The notes beneath the pieces are model-generated. The model saw only the letters and a list, made by a program, of their open reading frames with translations. It was not told the origin of the DNA and ran no database searches. A DNA stretch of 64,000 nucleotides from Kaistella chaponensis. GTDB lineage: Bacteria; Bacteroidota; Bacteroidia; Flavobacteriales; Weeksellaceae. Position 1 is the first letter of the stretch. Every line of letters starts with the position of its first letter. The DNA lies in assembly GCF_900156725.1 (NCBI RefSeq), contig NZ_FTOI01000001.1:124001-188000 (forward strand), in the 5' to 3' direction. This document shows positions 52,041 through 61,606 of the stretch, one piece after another. The translations under genes were made by a program, and so were the position numbers.

Positions 52041-52991
52041 ATGAAGAAAAGACACATTGTTGTGATCGGTTTGGGTGGTGTTGGTGGTTATTTTGGGTTC
52101 AAGATTTCCCAGCATAATGAACTTGACAATCAAAATAAAATCTCATTTATCGCCCGTGGCGAAACTTTTAAGAGAATAAAAGAGAACGGCTTGATCCTGC
52201 TTTCTGCTGAACATTCAAACAGCGTCACCAATCCAGATGCCTTATATGAAACGATTTCGGATATTGAAAATCCGGATTTGATTCTCATTGGTGTCAAAGA
52301 ATATGATCTGGAGCGTATCTGCAACCAACTCGCTAAAGTCATTACTAAAAAAACAGTTTTACTGCCCATGATGAATGGAGCGGATATTTATGACCGCATC
52401 CGAAAAATACTTCCGCACGCAATTATTTTGCCTTCCTGCGTTTATGTTGCCTCTCATATCAAAGAAAAGGGGATCGTTGAGCATCATGGGAAAGCAGGAC
52501 ATTTGATTTTTGGGAAAGATCCCGAGAATCCTTCCGAAAATATCAATTGGATCTTGCACGTATTAAAGAGCAGCATGATCAACTTCGATTTTAAAGAAAA
52601 TGCGCAACTTGATATCTGGACAAAATTTATTTTCATTGCAAGTTTTGGTTTGGTCACCGCGAAACATAATTCTTCCCTTGGAGCCGTTTGTTCCATTGAC
52701 TCACAGAAAGAGGAAGCAACGAAGATTATGCGGGAAATACAAGCAATCGCTCATCAAAAAAGAATTGACTTACCGAATGATATCATTCAAAAAACCTTTG
52801 AAAAAGCCTTAACATTTCCGCCGAAAACACCCACTTCTTTACAATTGGATGTTCATTCGGGGAAAGAAAATAATGAACTGGAACTGTTTGCAGGTGCGAT
52901 CCTCAAATACGGCCAGGAAACACAGATTGATACTTCTTTTACTGAAAAAATATACCGAAAAATAAAAGCTGCACCTCAAAACCGACTCTAA
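52041..52991 (+). CDS. Ketopantoate reductase-like protein (PanE/ApbA family)
   Basis: A 316-residue NADP-dependent reductase: HIVVIGLGGVGGYFGFKIS is the GxGxxG motif, then FIARGETFKRIKENGL; the C-terminal helical domain has IWTKFIFIASFGLVTAKHNS with the Lys-region typical of PanE, and PPKTPTSLQLDVHSGKENNE with the substrate-site TS..D and E residues. It may reduce ketopantoate for CoA or a related 2-keto acid; without panB/panC nearby the substrate is uncertain. It is likely controlled by the upstream operator. Confidence 0.88.
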   Translation: MKKRHIVVIGLGGVGGYFGFKISQHNELDNQNKISFIARGETFKRIKENGLILLSAEHSNSVTNPDALYETISDIENPDLILIGVKEYDLERICNQLAKVITKKTVLLPMMNGADIYDRIRKILPHAIILPSCVYVASHIKEKGIVEHHGKAGHLIFGKDPENPSENINWILHVLKSSMINFDFKENAQLDIWTKFIFIASFGLVTAKHNSSLGAVCSIDSQKEEATKIMREIQAIAHQKRIDLPNDIIQKTFEKALTFPPKTPTSLQLDVHSGKENNELELFAGAILKYGQETQIDTSFTEKIYRKIKAAPQNRL

Positions 52992-53078
52992 GAGAATTTT
53001 AAATTCTCCGCGGTCGCCCGATTGAGTCGCGTGGTATTTGATAATGAAGATCCCACTTAACAATTCCATTCAGCATCT

Positions 53079-53109
53079 AACAAAGAAAGTCTGGATGTAC
53101 TTGTTTCCC
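53079..53109 (+). repeat. 31-bp dispersed repeat, copy 2
   Basis: 27 of 31 identical to 51319-51349 (four transitions). Here the hexamer array follows the repeat instead of preceding it. Confidence 0.75.
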
Positions 53110-53134
53110 TCAACCTCAACCTCAACCTCAATCT
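53108..53134 (+). repeat. (AACCTC)n array
   Basis: Four hexamer units, three aacctc and one aatctc, directly after copy 2 of the 31-bp repeat. Confidence 0.85.
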
Positions 53135-53171
53135 CCCTTAAATCTTCGCTTTTACACGAAAAACAAGGAAT

Positions 53172-53204
53172 AAAAAAATCCGGAAAAGTAAACTCTTCCG
53201 GATT
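53172..53204 (-). terminator. Terminator after M4 peptidase gene
   Basis: Perfect 9-bp stem aatccggaa (53177-53185) / ttccggatt (53196-53204); the minus strand runs on into seven T. Confidence 0.82.
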
Positions 53205-53233
53205 GATTATAAATAAGGGGAATGAAATAAGAT

Positions 53234-55792
53234 TTATTTCTTAATCACTTTTACACTGGTGCTTTCAGAATCAGAATTTACTTTGATCAAATAAGTTCCT
53301 TTTGCAAAAGTACTAAGATCAATGATTGAACTCTTCGCGGCTTTATCCAAAGTGAAACTTCTGATTAATTGTCCGCTTACCGAATAAACCTGTGCATTGG
53401 TCAATTTCGCAGCACTGTTATTTTGAATGGTCACTTTGCCCGAAGTTGGGTTAGGAAATACTTGTACTGCATTGCTTAAGGAGATGTTTTCAACCGCCAT
53501 TACTGGTTTGTCACAGTTATAAACGTAAATTTCATCTAAATACCATCCGTCGATTCCGTTACATCCATCGGTTCCTACTTCAAATCTAAATTTAATGTTG
53601 GATCCAGATACAACTCCGATTTTAGATAAATCGATGACACTTTGTCCCCAAGATCCACCCAATGAACCACCGTCGGTTCCACTAAATGAAGCTTGACCTT
53701 TCATTGGATTGTCACTTTGTGTAGTGCCATTTAAAGTGGTGTTGTATGGATTTTGAGAAAAGGCTGTTTTTGGAACTAAAGTCCAAGCTCCTCCATTAAG
53801 ACTGTATTTGATGTTTCCACCATCCCATTGCATTTCTGTGGCGATGTAATGATTAAAGGCCATCTCATATTTCCCAACGGTAAAGGTAGGGAAGGTAATC
53901 TGTGGACTTTCTAAACGGAGAATTCCATTTTGTAAACTGGTGGAACAGTTTCCATTGATTGGATCTGCACCAAAAATTGCTTTCCCTGGTCTGTTGGAAG
54001 GTAAACCTGTTTTTACCACCCAGTTTCTGTTGATCCATGAAGAAGGATTCGTTGGGATATTGGTAGCGGTCCAGTTTCCTAAACCATTTTCCCATGTTTC
54101 TGAAAACAAAGCACCTGAAATTGCAGTTGCACATAAAGCAGGTGTCGCTTTTAAAATAGGAACGTAATTACATTGCGTGTTTGGCGAAGATCGCAACTGA
54201 ACCGCAAGTATCGCGTTTTTAAGGTTTTGAATATCTCCTGATGACCAAAATCTTCCACTAGGTCCTGCAGGAGTTGCAGAGGTTGATAAACCTTGAAGGT
54301 TAATTCCGATCAAATCGTTCGCGGAAGCTTCCAATGCATCGGCAAAAATAGCAAAATCACTTGTTGGTGTTAAATAGTTTTTCTGCGCTCTCCACCATAA
54401 GTGTGCTGCTTTTACAAAACCTACTCCCGTAATCGTATATCCGTTATAAGTACCACCATCAACCAACAATGCGTACAGGTGATTGGTAACTCCAGAGTTG
54501 GTATGAACGCCACCGGAATCTCCTGTGCCACAAAAATAATTTCCAGTATCTAAAACTCTGCCCGGATCTCCGTTACAGTTTGGATTCCACATGTCTCGAA
54601 TTGCACCACCAAAAGCGGTCGCTTTTTCACCCATTTTCCAGCGGATACTTTCGGTACAAGCAGTAGTAGTACGAACTGCCAAGTTTTCTCCGTCGTCGAA
54701 ATAACCGTTGAATTGATCAACAGTTTCGCCCCAAACATCAGAGTAAGATTCATTTAAGGCACCTGATTGGTATTGGTAAATCAAGCCGCTTGTATATTCG
54801 GTGTATGCGTGTCCCCATTCGTGTGCAACTACATCATCTGCAGCAACTCCAGTACAGTAATTCGCGGTGGATCCGTTCCAGTTGGCGTTCGGACAGCTGA
54901 TTCCGGGATCATTATTAACCGTGATCATTGTTTGGTTTGCGCCGTTGTACGAAACATAGTTAAAGGCATTTTTAAAGAAATTATAAACATGCTCCGAGGT
55001 TACTACTTCACTTTGTTGCCATTGATCCAGAGTTCCCGGAAATGCATCGCCTTCTTTCCATTTTAAGTTGGCTGCAGCGGTGCTGGTTTCGTATAACTTA
55101 CGGTCGATAGGATGAATTCCTGTAAATTGCTCTACCAATTCTCCTGTATGTGCATCGATGAATAAAAATTCGCGAACGTCGCTTTTGTTGGTCACTTCGA
55201 TCTCATAAGCCAAATAAGGCGTGATCTGTCCTCCCTGAACTAAGTTTTTTGGGAAGATTAAAAGATTGTTTTTTGCCGTTTCCAGCTGATTTTTCGAAGT
55301 CGTAATGTTTTGATTCTTCACTAGATTAACCGCAATTGCGCCGGCTTCGGAAGGAGATATAGAGGCAACAGTATTTACTTTGATTGCAGAAATCGTATTT
55401 CCGTTCAATGAGGACAATTGACCTTTTCCGTTAAAGTGGAATTTTAATATACCGTCGTACACCGGAATGCCGTTAAAAGTCTGCCGATAAATTACATTCT
55501 TCAATCCATAATTGTCTGTAGTTTCTTCTACAAAAACCATATCTTTCTCGGAGTTCAGATTGAACGCTTTAAAGTTCGTCGCAAGAAACTCGCTTACTTT
55601 TCCCTTTGCATCCATTGCTTTCAGCTGAAGACCTTCCGCATTTTCGAATCTCATAAAATTCGGATTTGCGGTGCTGTTACTCATGGTTACAACCGCATTA
55701 CTTTGTTGTTTCAGCTTTGTCAATTCTTTGGATTCTTGAGCAAAACCACAAGCATAAGACAAGGCAAAAACGAAAAATAGTGTTCTTTTCAT
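53234..55792 (-). CDS. Secreted M4 (thermolysin-like) metallopeptidase, T9SS cargo
   Basis: An 852-residue protein. A signal peptide (to YACGFAQ) is followed by an FTP/PepSY propeptide (about 55-230, with AVNLVKNQN), the M4 catalytic domain with the zinc site VVAHEWGHAYTEYTSG (HExxH) and ALNESYSDVWGE (third Glu ligand), an N-terminal-side NDPGISCPNANW calcium-site-like segment, a MAM/jelly-roll-like region (about 565-760, SETWENGLGNWTATN) and a type IX sorting domain (about 775-852, VQVFPNPTSGKVTI, then GTYLIKV). It should be secreted through T9SS and matured outside the cell. Confidence 0.95.
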   Translation of the reverse strand: MKRTLFFVFALSYACGFAQESKELTKLKQQSNAVVTMSNSTANPNFMRFENAEGLQLKAMDAKGKVSEFLATNFKAFNLNSEKDMVFVEETTDNYGLKNVIYRQTFNGIPVYDGILKFHFNGKGQLSSLNGNTISAIKVNTVASISPSEAGAIAVNLVKNQNITTSKNQLETAKNNLLIFPKNLVQGGQITPYLAYEIEVTNKSDVREFLFIDAHTGELVEQFTGIHPIDRKLYETSTAAANLKWKEGDAFPGTLDQWQQSEVVTSEHVYNFFKNAFNYVSYNGANQTMITVNNDPGISCPNANWNGSTANYCTGVAADDVVAHEWGHAYTEYTSGLIYQYQSGALNESYSDVWGETVDQFNGYFDDGENLAVRTTTACTESIRWKMGEKATAFGGAIRDMWNPNCNGDPGRVLDTGNYFCGTGDSGGVHTNSGVTNHLYALLVDGGTYNGYTITGVGFVKAAHLWWRAQKNYLTPTSDFAIFADALEASANDLIGINLQGLSTSATPAGPSGRFWSSGDIQNLKNAILAVQLRSSPNTQCNYVPILKATPALCATAISGALFSETWENGLGNWTATNIPTNPSSWINRNWVVKTGLPSNRPGKAIFGADPINGNCSTSLQNGILRLESPQITFPTFTVGKYEMAFNHYIATEMQWDGGNIKYSLNGGAWTLVPKTAFSQNPYNTTLNGTTQSDNPMKGQASFSGTDGGSLGGSWGQSVIDLSKIGVVSGSNIKFRFEVGTDGCNGIDGWYLDEIYVYNCDKPVMAVENISLSNAVQVFPNPTSGKVTIQNNSAAKLTNAQVYSVSGQLIRSFTLDKAAKSSIIDLSTFAKGTYLIKVNSDSESTSVKVIKK

Positions 55793-56144
55793 AAATATTT
55801 TTGATTTGAAACAAATATAATGTATTGTCCGAGAAATGCTTTATGAAATGGAAAAAATAAATTCCTGTAACGCAAAATAATGCTTTAAGGCTTTGCTAGT
55901 AAGGTCTATTTGAAATGCATGGCATAAAAAAAAGTCACTATGATAAGTAAAAATCTGAAAAATTCGATATCAAAAGCAGTTCAGTACTTACCAAAATTAT
56001 AGGGGAATATCACCCATTCCATAAAACATCCTGCGAAAAGTTCAAAAAAGAGTTGACGTTTTAGGGCAAACCTTTTTTCGTCATTGAATCAAACCCAATG
56101 TTTCGAACGGGTAACGAATTCTTTTTACCAGACAACTTTCAAAA
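55793..56144. other. Gap between M4 peptidase and lipoate ligase genes
   Basis: About 350 bp with no supported gene. Apart from the -7 box of the peptidase gene I see only A/T-rich non-coding sequence. Confidence 0.5.
55812..55819 (-). promoter_or_regulatory. -7 box for M4 peptidase gene
   Basis: The reverse strand reads TATATTTG, a full TAnnTTTG match, 20 bp before the ATG. Confidence 0.45.
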
Positions 56145-57128
56145 CTATTTGAATGCTTCCAAAATTTCTTCCGCCGTTACTTTTCCGAAAAACAAAGTGA
56201 GATCGATCGAGGTGAAAAGGTTTTCAAGATCTGTAGTTTGGTGTTTTTTGCCAATCAGCTGCACTTCTAAATCTTCGATGGGCATCGAGGCAAAAAAGTC
56301 TCCAAATATTTTAGCTTTTTCAATGATTCCGTGAACTACATCGAGGTGTACTTCAATAAATCCGGCCGGAATTTTAATCGCCTTTTTGAAATTATATTGG
56401 GGCGAGAAACCGAAATTCCAATCCCAGGTTTCGTATTTTTCTTCCATTAACTGTTCAATTCCAGCAAGATCTTCCAGGCTCAATTGGAAGCGTTTCGCTT
56501 CCGGATTATTTTTAATGATTTCTGCGGTGAGGAGTTCTTTTAGCGTTTCCGTGGTGGTTTCTTTCGGCAGATAATCGATGAGGTTCGTCACTCTTCCGCG
56601 GTTTGATTTCGTGGCTTTATCGATAAACTTCAAAGGATTTACCTTCAAAGCTTCGCCTAAAACTTCCATTTCAGAGTTGAGTAAAATGGTGCCGTGCTGA
56701 ATCATTTTTCCGTGTCGCGCCAGTTTTGCGTTTCCACTGAATTTTTTTCCGTCCACCAAAAGGTCATTTCTCCCCTTCAATTCGGCAGGAACGCCTAATG
56801 TATTCAGCATGTTTAAAACCGGCTTTGTAAAAAAAGAAAAATCCCCGAAATCATTCTGCCCCAAAAGCGTGTGGAACGAAAAATTGAGATTACCCAAATC
56901 ATGATAAACTGCGCCACCTCCCGACATTCTGCGCACCACTTTAATTCCCTTTTCCTCTACATAATCCAGATTTATTTCTGCCAAAGTATTCTGAAATTTC
57001 CCAACAATAATCGATGGTGCATTCACATACAGCAAAAAAAGATCTTCCGTCGGAAAGCGGTGCAAAAGGTATTCTTCAGAGGCGATATTGAAATACGCAT
57101 TTTGAGAAAGCGAGTTGATGAGGAGCAT
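56145..57128 (-). CDS. lplA: Lipoate-protein ligase
   Basis: A 327-residue enzyme that activates lipoate with ATP and attaches it to the E2 and H proteins. The catalytic domain has AYFNIASEEYLLHRF, VVRRMSGGGAVYHDLGNLNF (RRxSGGGAVYHD is the lipoyl-AMP signature), and GRNDLLVDGKKFSGNAKLAR with the catalytic Lys. The C-terminal accessory domain (about 240-327, GFIEVHLDVVHGIIEKAKIF) is present, as in the single-chain LplA. Free-standing, with about 320 bp of non-coding sequence upstream. Confidence 0.94.
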   Translation of the reverse strand: MLLINSLSQNAYFNIASEEYLLHRFPTEDLFLLYVNAPSIIVGKFQNTLAEINLDYVEEKGIKVVRRMSGGGAVYHDLGNLNFSFHTLLGQNDFGDFSFFTKPVLNMLNTLGVPAELKGRNDLLVDGKKFSGNAKLARHGKMIQHGTILLNSEMEVLGEALKVNPLKFIDKATKSNRGRVTNLIDYLPKETTTETLKELLTAEIIKNNPEAKRFQLSLEDLAGIEQLMEEKYETWDWNFGFSPQYNFKKAIKIPAGFIEVHLDVVHGIIEKAKIFGDFFASMPIEDLEVQLIGKKHQTTDLENLFTSIDLTLFFGKVTAEEILEAFK

Positions 57129-57451
57129 AATTGTACAGTTTCAACAAAAATAAGGAAAAATTTGTAGTAAAAGCAGAAGTATTTGGAAACAGGAATTTGA
57201 GTTTCACGGATGAAATAATTGGTTCAAAAATGCTTTGCGATCTAAAATGCTACTTTGTAAATCCAGAAATTTTTCTTTGGATAAAGCGATGAAATTCAAT
57301 ATAATAATGGCAGAACATCACTGTGGTAGCGCTTAGAGGTTTACGCAATTTTTGAGAACTTTTTTCACCAATTGTTTTTATTAATTAGTGAATGAATATG
57401 AATCTTTTTATCAAATATTTGTAATTTTATCTAACATAAATTTTTGATGAA
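57129..57451. other. Gap between divergent lplA and giant protein gene
   Basis: About 320 bp with no supported gene. It is the divergent promoter region; atcaaatatttgtaat near 57410 resembles a -7 box but lacks the two-base spacer of TAnnTTTG, so I do not call it. Confidence 0.4.
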
Positions 57452-60400
57452 ATGAAAACACATTTACAAGCTGCAAAAATATTGATAATCGTATTTTTAA
57501 GTGTTCTTCCCACCGTTATTAGTGGACAAGCCAATATACAAATCTATGAGAGTTATGCTATTTTAAGTATAAATGGTGGTGCAAATTCCTATTACGACAT
57601 GGACGCATTTATGGGGTATCCAGATTTTCAAGGTGCTAATTTGGGGAGCTATGGAACCGGAAGTTCATTAGTTGTAAAAGGCGGACAAAGTAAAACCACC
57701 AAATGTAATGGAGGCGATGTTACAGGTGGAAATTTTTATTATCGATATTATCTGACTTCCAGTGGTCCTTCGGGTGGGTTTACTCCAATTGGAATAGGAT
57801 TTAATGCAAATCTTGGTACAGGATGTGGCGGTGGAGATCAAGTATGGGAAGGAACAGGTGGAACAGAAAATATCATCAGTGTACTTACAATTCCAGGGAA
57901 TTATACCTTAGAAGTATACTCAGATGCTACTGGTTCCCCAGGTACGGTCTACTCCAGTAACGGTGGTGCAAATTATAAAGCAACCTTTACCATTACAAAA
58001 GATTTTACCTGGAATGGTTCCTCCGATACCATGTGGACCAATCCCTTCAACTGGACACCAACTGGAGTTCCGGGTGCAACTGATAATGCAACGGTTACAG
58101 GATCTGGCGTTGCCAATAAATTGAATATCATCTCTGATAGAAGCATTAACAACTTCACTTTAGCAGGTACCGATGTAACTTCTTTTTCGCTTGCCAGTGG
58201 AAAAACTTTTACAATCAATGGGAACTTCGGTTACACCGGAACTGCTTCTGCAATCTTGGATTGTAGCAGCAATTTATGGGTTACCAACGCAGGTTCGCAA
58301 ACAATTCCTCCTTTAACCTACGGAAATCTGAATATTCTGGGCGGTCCAAGAGTTTTATCACCTTCTGCGCCGATAAAAATATGTGCTAAATTGACTGTGG
58401 ATCCCGCTTTATACGCCTATACGTCGGCAGGAAGTACGGTAGAATATATTTCGTCTTCTACAGGTCAGGAAATACTTCCTTTCACTTACAATAATCTTAC
58501 TTTTAGCGGAACAGGAAACTTTTCACTTGGTTCATCTGCTCCCATAGGCGATAAAACAATCAATGTGACCGGTAATTATGTGCAATCTGCCGGAACCGTC
58601 GTTTTAGGCGACACCGCTGCAAATACAGCCACTTTAAACATCGAGGGCGATATGTCTCTCAATGGAGGAACTTTTGACATGAACAAAGTGAGCGGCGGAA
58701 AAGGAACTTTAAATTTGAAAGGAGATGTAACACTTTCTAATACTGCGCTTCTTAATGCCACTTCAAATACCATTGCCAATACCAATTTTAGTTTTGTAGG
58801 AACGGGTGACGGACTTTCTCCTGCAACTACGCAAACCATCAATGTGGCAAACCAAAACACCGCTTCTAATATTACTTTTAATGTGAATTCCGGCGCTTAC
58901 ACCAAATTAGTAAATCAAAATTTTGCGCTCGGTACGAATAGCGGTTTCAATGTGAGAACTGGCGGAACATTAGATTTTGGTTTTAATGGAACTACCGCAT
59001 TGAATTTAATACGTGTTCTGGGAAATATCAGTCAAACTTTTGAATCTCAAACTGGAAGTACGCTCAAAATTTCTTCTTCTGAAGGAATTTCGAGAGGAAC
59101 AAGTCTTTATACTGGAAACGTTCAGATTGGCTCAGATGCTACCAAAAGAATTTTTGCTCCAGATGCAACTTTTTATTATATCGGAAAATCAAATGCGACG
59201 CAAATGGTTGCAAACGGAGTAGATCAGATTTCAGGTAATGGACTAGAAGGTAATGCATCAGCAAAAAATATAATTATTCAGTTAGAAACATTAAATGCAA
59301 CAAAAGATGATGTGAGTTTCAAAGCTATCGGTATCAAAAAATTAACAAGTTTAGGAGCACTTACTATTTTTTCTGGGAAAGTTATTGATGAATCGGGAAA
59401 TGGGTTTGAAGATGCTTCAATGGAAAATGCTTCTCTGATAATGACCGGCGGAAGATATACTATTTCCCGCGGCGGTACACAACCTAGCCTTGGTGGACCC
59501 TATTCTCTAATAGATGGTGTGATTGAATTTGCAGGAAATTCTGCAGTCGATATCAGAACGTCTAGGACTTTTTTAAATGTTGAAATCTCTGGTACTAATG
59601 TTTCCACAGGAAGTGCTACAGCAGGAGTCACCCTTTTAAGTGGCGGAAAATTCACCGTGAAAGATAATGGTGTTTATAAAGTAGCCAATACCAGTGGATT
59701 TAGCGGTTCCACGACCGCTGCGGTTCGATCTACAAACAATCCAGCCATTTATCTGGAACCGCTTTCGACGATTGAATACAATGGAGCGGGTGCGCAAACA
59801 ATCAGCACGATATTTCCTACAAGTCCTGCAGACGGCCATTACCAAAATTTGAAAATTTCTGGAACTGGTGTAAAAACCGCAACAGGAATTACTACCGTGA
59901 AAAATACGACGAATGTTGATGCGGCAGAATTACTCGTAGCATCTACTTTAGATCATGTGGCGCCCAATGAATTTTATGCCTTGAAAGGAATTACGGTCAA
60001 TAATGCGCTTGGTGCGAAATTCCGTCTTGCGAATAATGCCAATCTTTTTCAGGATGTTGCAGCGATTAACGTGGGCGATATTCTTACCGAAAGAAATCTG
60101 AACTTATCCACCGCAAGACAACAGTACAATTATGTGATTTCCCCGCTGATCAATACTAATTTAAAAGATATTTATAAAGATGGATCAGGAAATGCGGTTC
60201 CTGTTCCTTTTGTACTTTATCATAATGAAGCCAACAATAAATTTTACAATTCTTCTGGTGTTTATATTCCAGGTCGTGCGCTGGCTCTCAAAGAACCTAC
60301 TGCTTCAGCTTTTTCATCGGCAGTGATGGGAGCACGTTTTTCCGGCGTACCGAAGAATGGATCCTTTACTTTTACTTTATTAAATTCCAACCCAACTGAT

Positions 60401-61435
60401 CCCAATCGGGGGAATAATCTAATCGGAAATCCGTATCCTTCCAATCTGGATCTTATCCGTTTTTATACCAATAATGCCACCAATTTAGATCCGACTTTTA
60501 AATTCTGGGACAATAAAGCCAACACAGAAACCACACAGCAAGGAAATGGCTATTCCGGAAATGCGTATGCACAATTTAATGCTGCGTTGGGAACAGGAAC
60601 AAAAGCGATGGGCGACGCTGGAACCAGCTCTTTGAAAACTCCTACGAGGTATGTAAAGATCGGGCAGGGTTTTATGGCGAGAGCGCTTGTGAATAATTTA
60701 AGTGTGACTTTTGATAACAGCATTCGTAAAGCAGGTGTTTCTGAAAGTTTCTTCGGTAAAGGCAAAAGCGATCATACTCCAGTGAACCGATTTTGGTTAT
60801 CCATGATCAGTCCGCAGAATATTGCTTCCCAAATTGCCGTGGTTTATTTAAAGGGCGGAAATAATGGATATACGAAGGAAGATTCCTTTTCGTCTGATGG
60901 TTCAGATGCCCTTTACACTATCGTGGACGATCAAAAAATAAATATTAATGGTAAAAGTGCTTTCACCAATACGGATGTGGTATCGCTTGGAAGTACGCAT
61001 TTCTCCACTGGAAATTACACCATTGTACTTGATGATCAAGAAGGTGTTTTCGACCAGGATCAGAATATTTATCTGAAAGACAAACAGACTGGAATGGTAA
61101 CTAATCTGCGTAAAGGATCCTACACCTTCTTCGCCAATGCAGGAGCAAATACAGGAAGATTTGAAATTATCTATCAACCACAAACCATTTTGGCGACTGA
61201 GGCGGCGCTAAAAGATGAGTGGGTACTTTATAAAGAAGGTAATAATTTTATTGTACAATCATCAACGCAAAAAATTACCGCTTTGCAGATGTATGATCCA
61301 AGTGGCAAACTGTTGTATGAAGTGCAGCCCAACAATCTGAAAGTAGTCATCGATGCAACGAAACTGAGCAACGGACTGTATCTCTTAAAAGTGAATCAAA
61401 ATGGCAAGATAACCACGAAGAAAGTCATTCGATAA
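57452..61435 (+). CDS. Very large secreted surface protein, T9SS cargo
   Basis: A 1327-residue protein with a signal peptide (to TVISGQ) and a C-terminal type IX sorting domain (about 1255-1327, ALQMYDPSGKLLYEVQ, then SNGLYLLKV). The N-terminal ~170 residues hold Gly/Ser-rich beta sequence (GGDVTGGNFYYRYYLTSSGP); about 180-880 is a long run of beta strands rich in N, G, S and T (for example TINGNFGYTGTASAILDCSS), likely a beta-helix. About 900-1200 is a T9SS-associated region (GNNLIGNPYPSNLDLIRFY). A function in adhesion or a surface layer is plausible, not shown. Its product is similar in kind to the next gene. Confidence 0.88.
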   Translation: MKTHLQAAKILIIVFLSVLPTVISGQANIQIYESYAILSINGGANSYYDMDAFMGYPDFQGANLGSYGTGSSLVVKGGQSKTTKCNGGDVTGGNFYYRYYLTSSGPSGGFTPIGIGFNANLGTGCGGGDQVWEGTGGTENIISVLTIPGNYTLEVYSDATGSPGTVYSSNGGANYKATFTITKDFTWNGSSDTMWTNPFNWTPTGVPGATDNATVTGSGVANKLNIISDRSINNFTLAGTDVTSFSLASGKTFTINGNFGYTGTASAILDCSSNLWVTNAGSQTIPPLTYGNLNILGGPRVLSPSAPIKICAKLTVDPALYAYTSAGSTVEYISSSTGQEILPFTYNNLTFSGTGNFSLGSSAPIGDKTINVTGNYVQSAGTVVLGDTAANTATLNIEGDMSLNGGTFDMNKVSGGKGTLNLKGDVTLSNTALLNATSNTIANTNFSFVGTGDGLSPATTQTINVANQNTASNITFNVNSGAYTKLVNQNFALGTNSGFNVRTGGTLDFGFNGTTALNLIRVLGNISQTFESQTGSTLKISSSEGISRGTSLYTGNVQIGSDATKRIFAPDATFYYIGKSNATQMVANGVDQISGNGLEGNASAKNIIIQLETLNATKDDVSFKAIGIKKLTSLGALTIFSGKVIDESGNGFEDASMENASLIMTGGRYTISRGGTQPSLGGPYSLIDGVIEFAGNSAVDIRTSRTFLNVEISGTNVSTGSATAGVTLLSGGKFTVKDNGVYKVANTSGFSGSTTAAVRSTNNPAIYLEPLSTIEYNGAGAQTISTIFPTSPADGHYQNLKISGTGVKTATGITTVKNTTNVDAAELLVASTLDHVAPNEFYALKGITVNNALGAKFRLANNANLFQDVAAINVGDILTERNLNLSTARQQYNYVISPLINTNLKDIYKDGSGNAVPVPFVLYHNEANNKFYNSSGVYIPGRALALKEPTASAFSSAVMGARFSGVPKNGSFTFTLLNSNPTDPNRGNNLIGNPYPSNLDLIRFYTNNATNLDPTFKFWDNKANTETTQQGNGYSGNAYAQFNAALGTGTKAMGDAGTSSLKTPTRYVKIGQGFMARALVNNLSVTFDNSIRKAGVSESFFGKGKSDHTPVNRFWLSMISPQNIASQIAVVYLKGGNNGYTKEDSFSSDGSDALYTIVDDQKININGKSAFTNTDVVSLGSTHFSTGNYTIVLDDQEGVFDQDQNIYLKDKQTGMVTNLRKGSYTFFANAGANTGRFEIIYQPQTILATEAALKDEWVLYKEGNNFIVQSSTQKITALQMYDPSGKLLYEVQPNNLKVVIDATKLSNGLYLLKVNQNGKITTKKVIR

Positions 61436-61606
61436 ACGCTCGTAGAACCTACCCGATAGAATGTAAATTTGATCGATAATCAATATATAAAAATTATTTT
61501 GTAAAAAAAAGAAAATTTTTTATGATTGATATCCTGAAATTTTATACATTTAACACTTCTTAACACACAGTGATGGATATAAAAAATAAACTAAACCATT
61601 TTTTAT

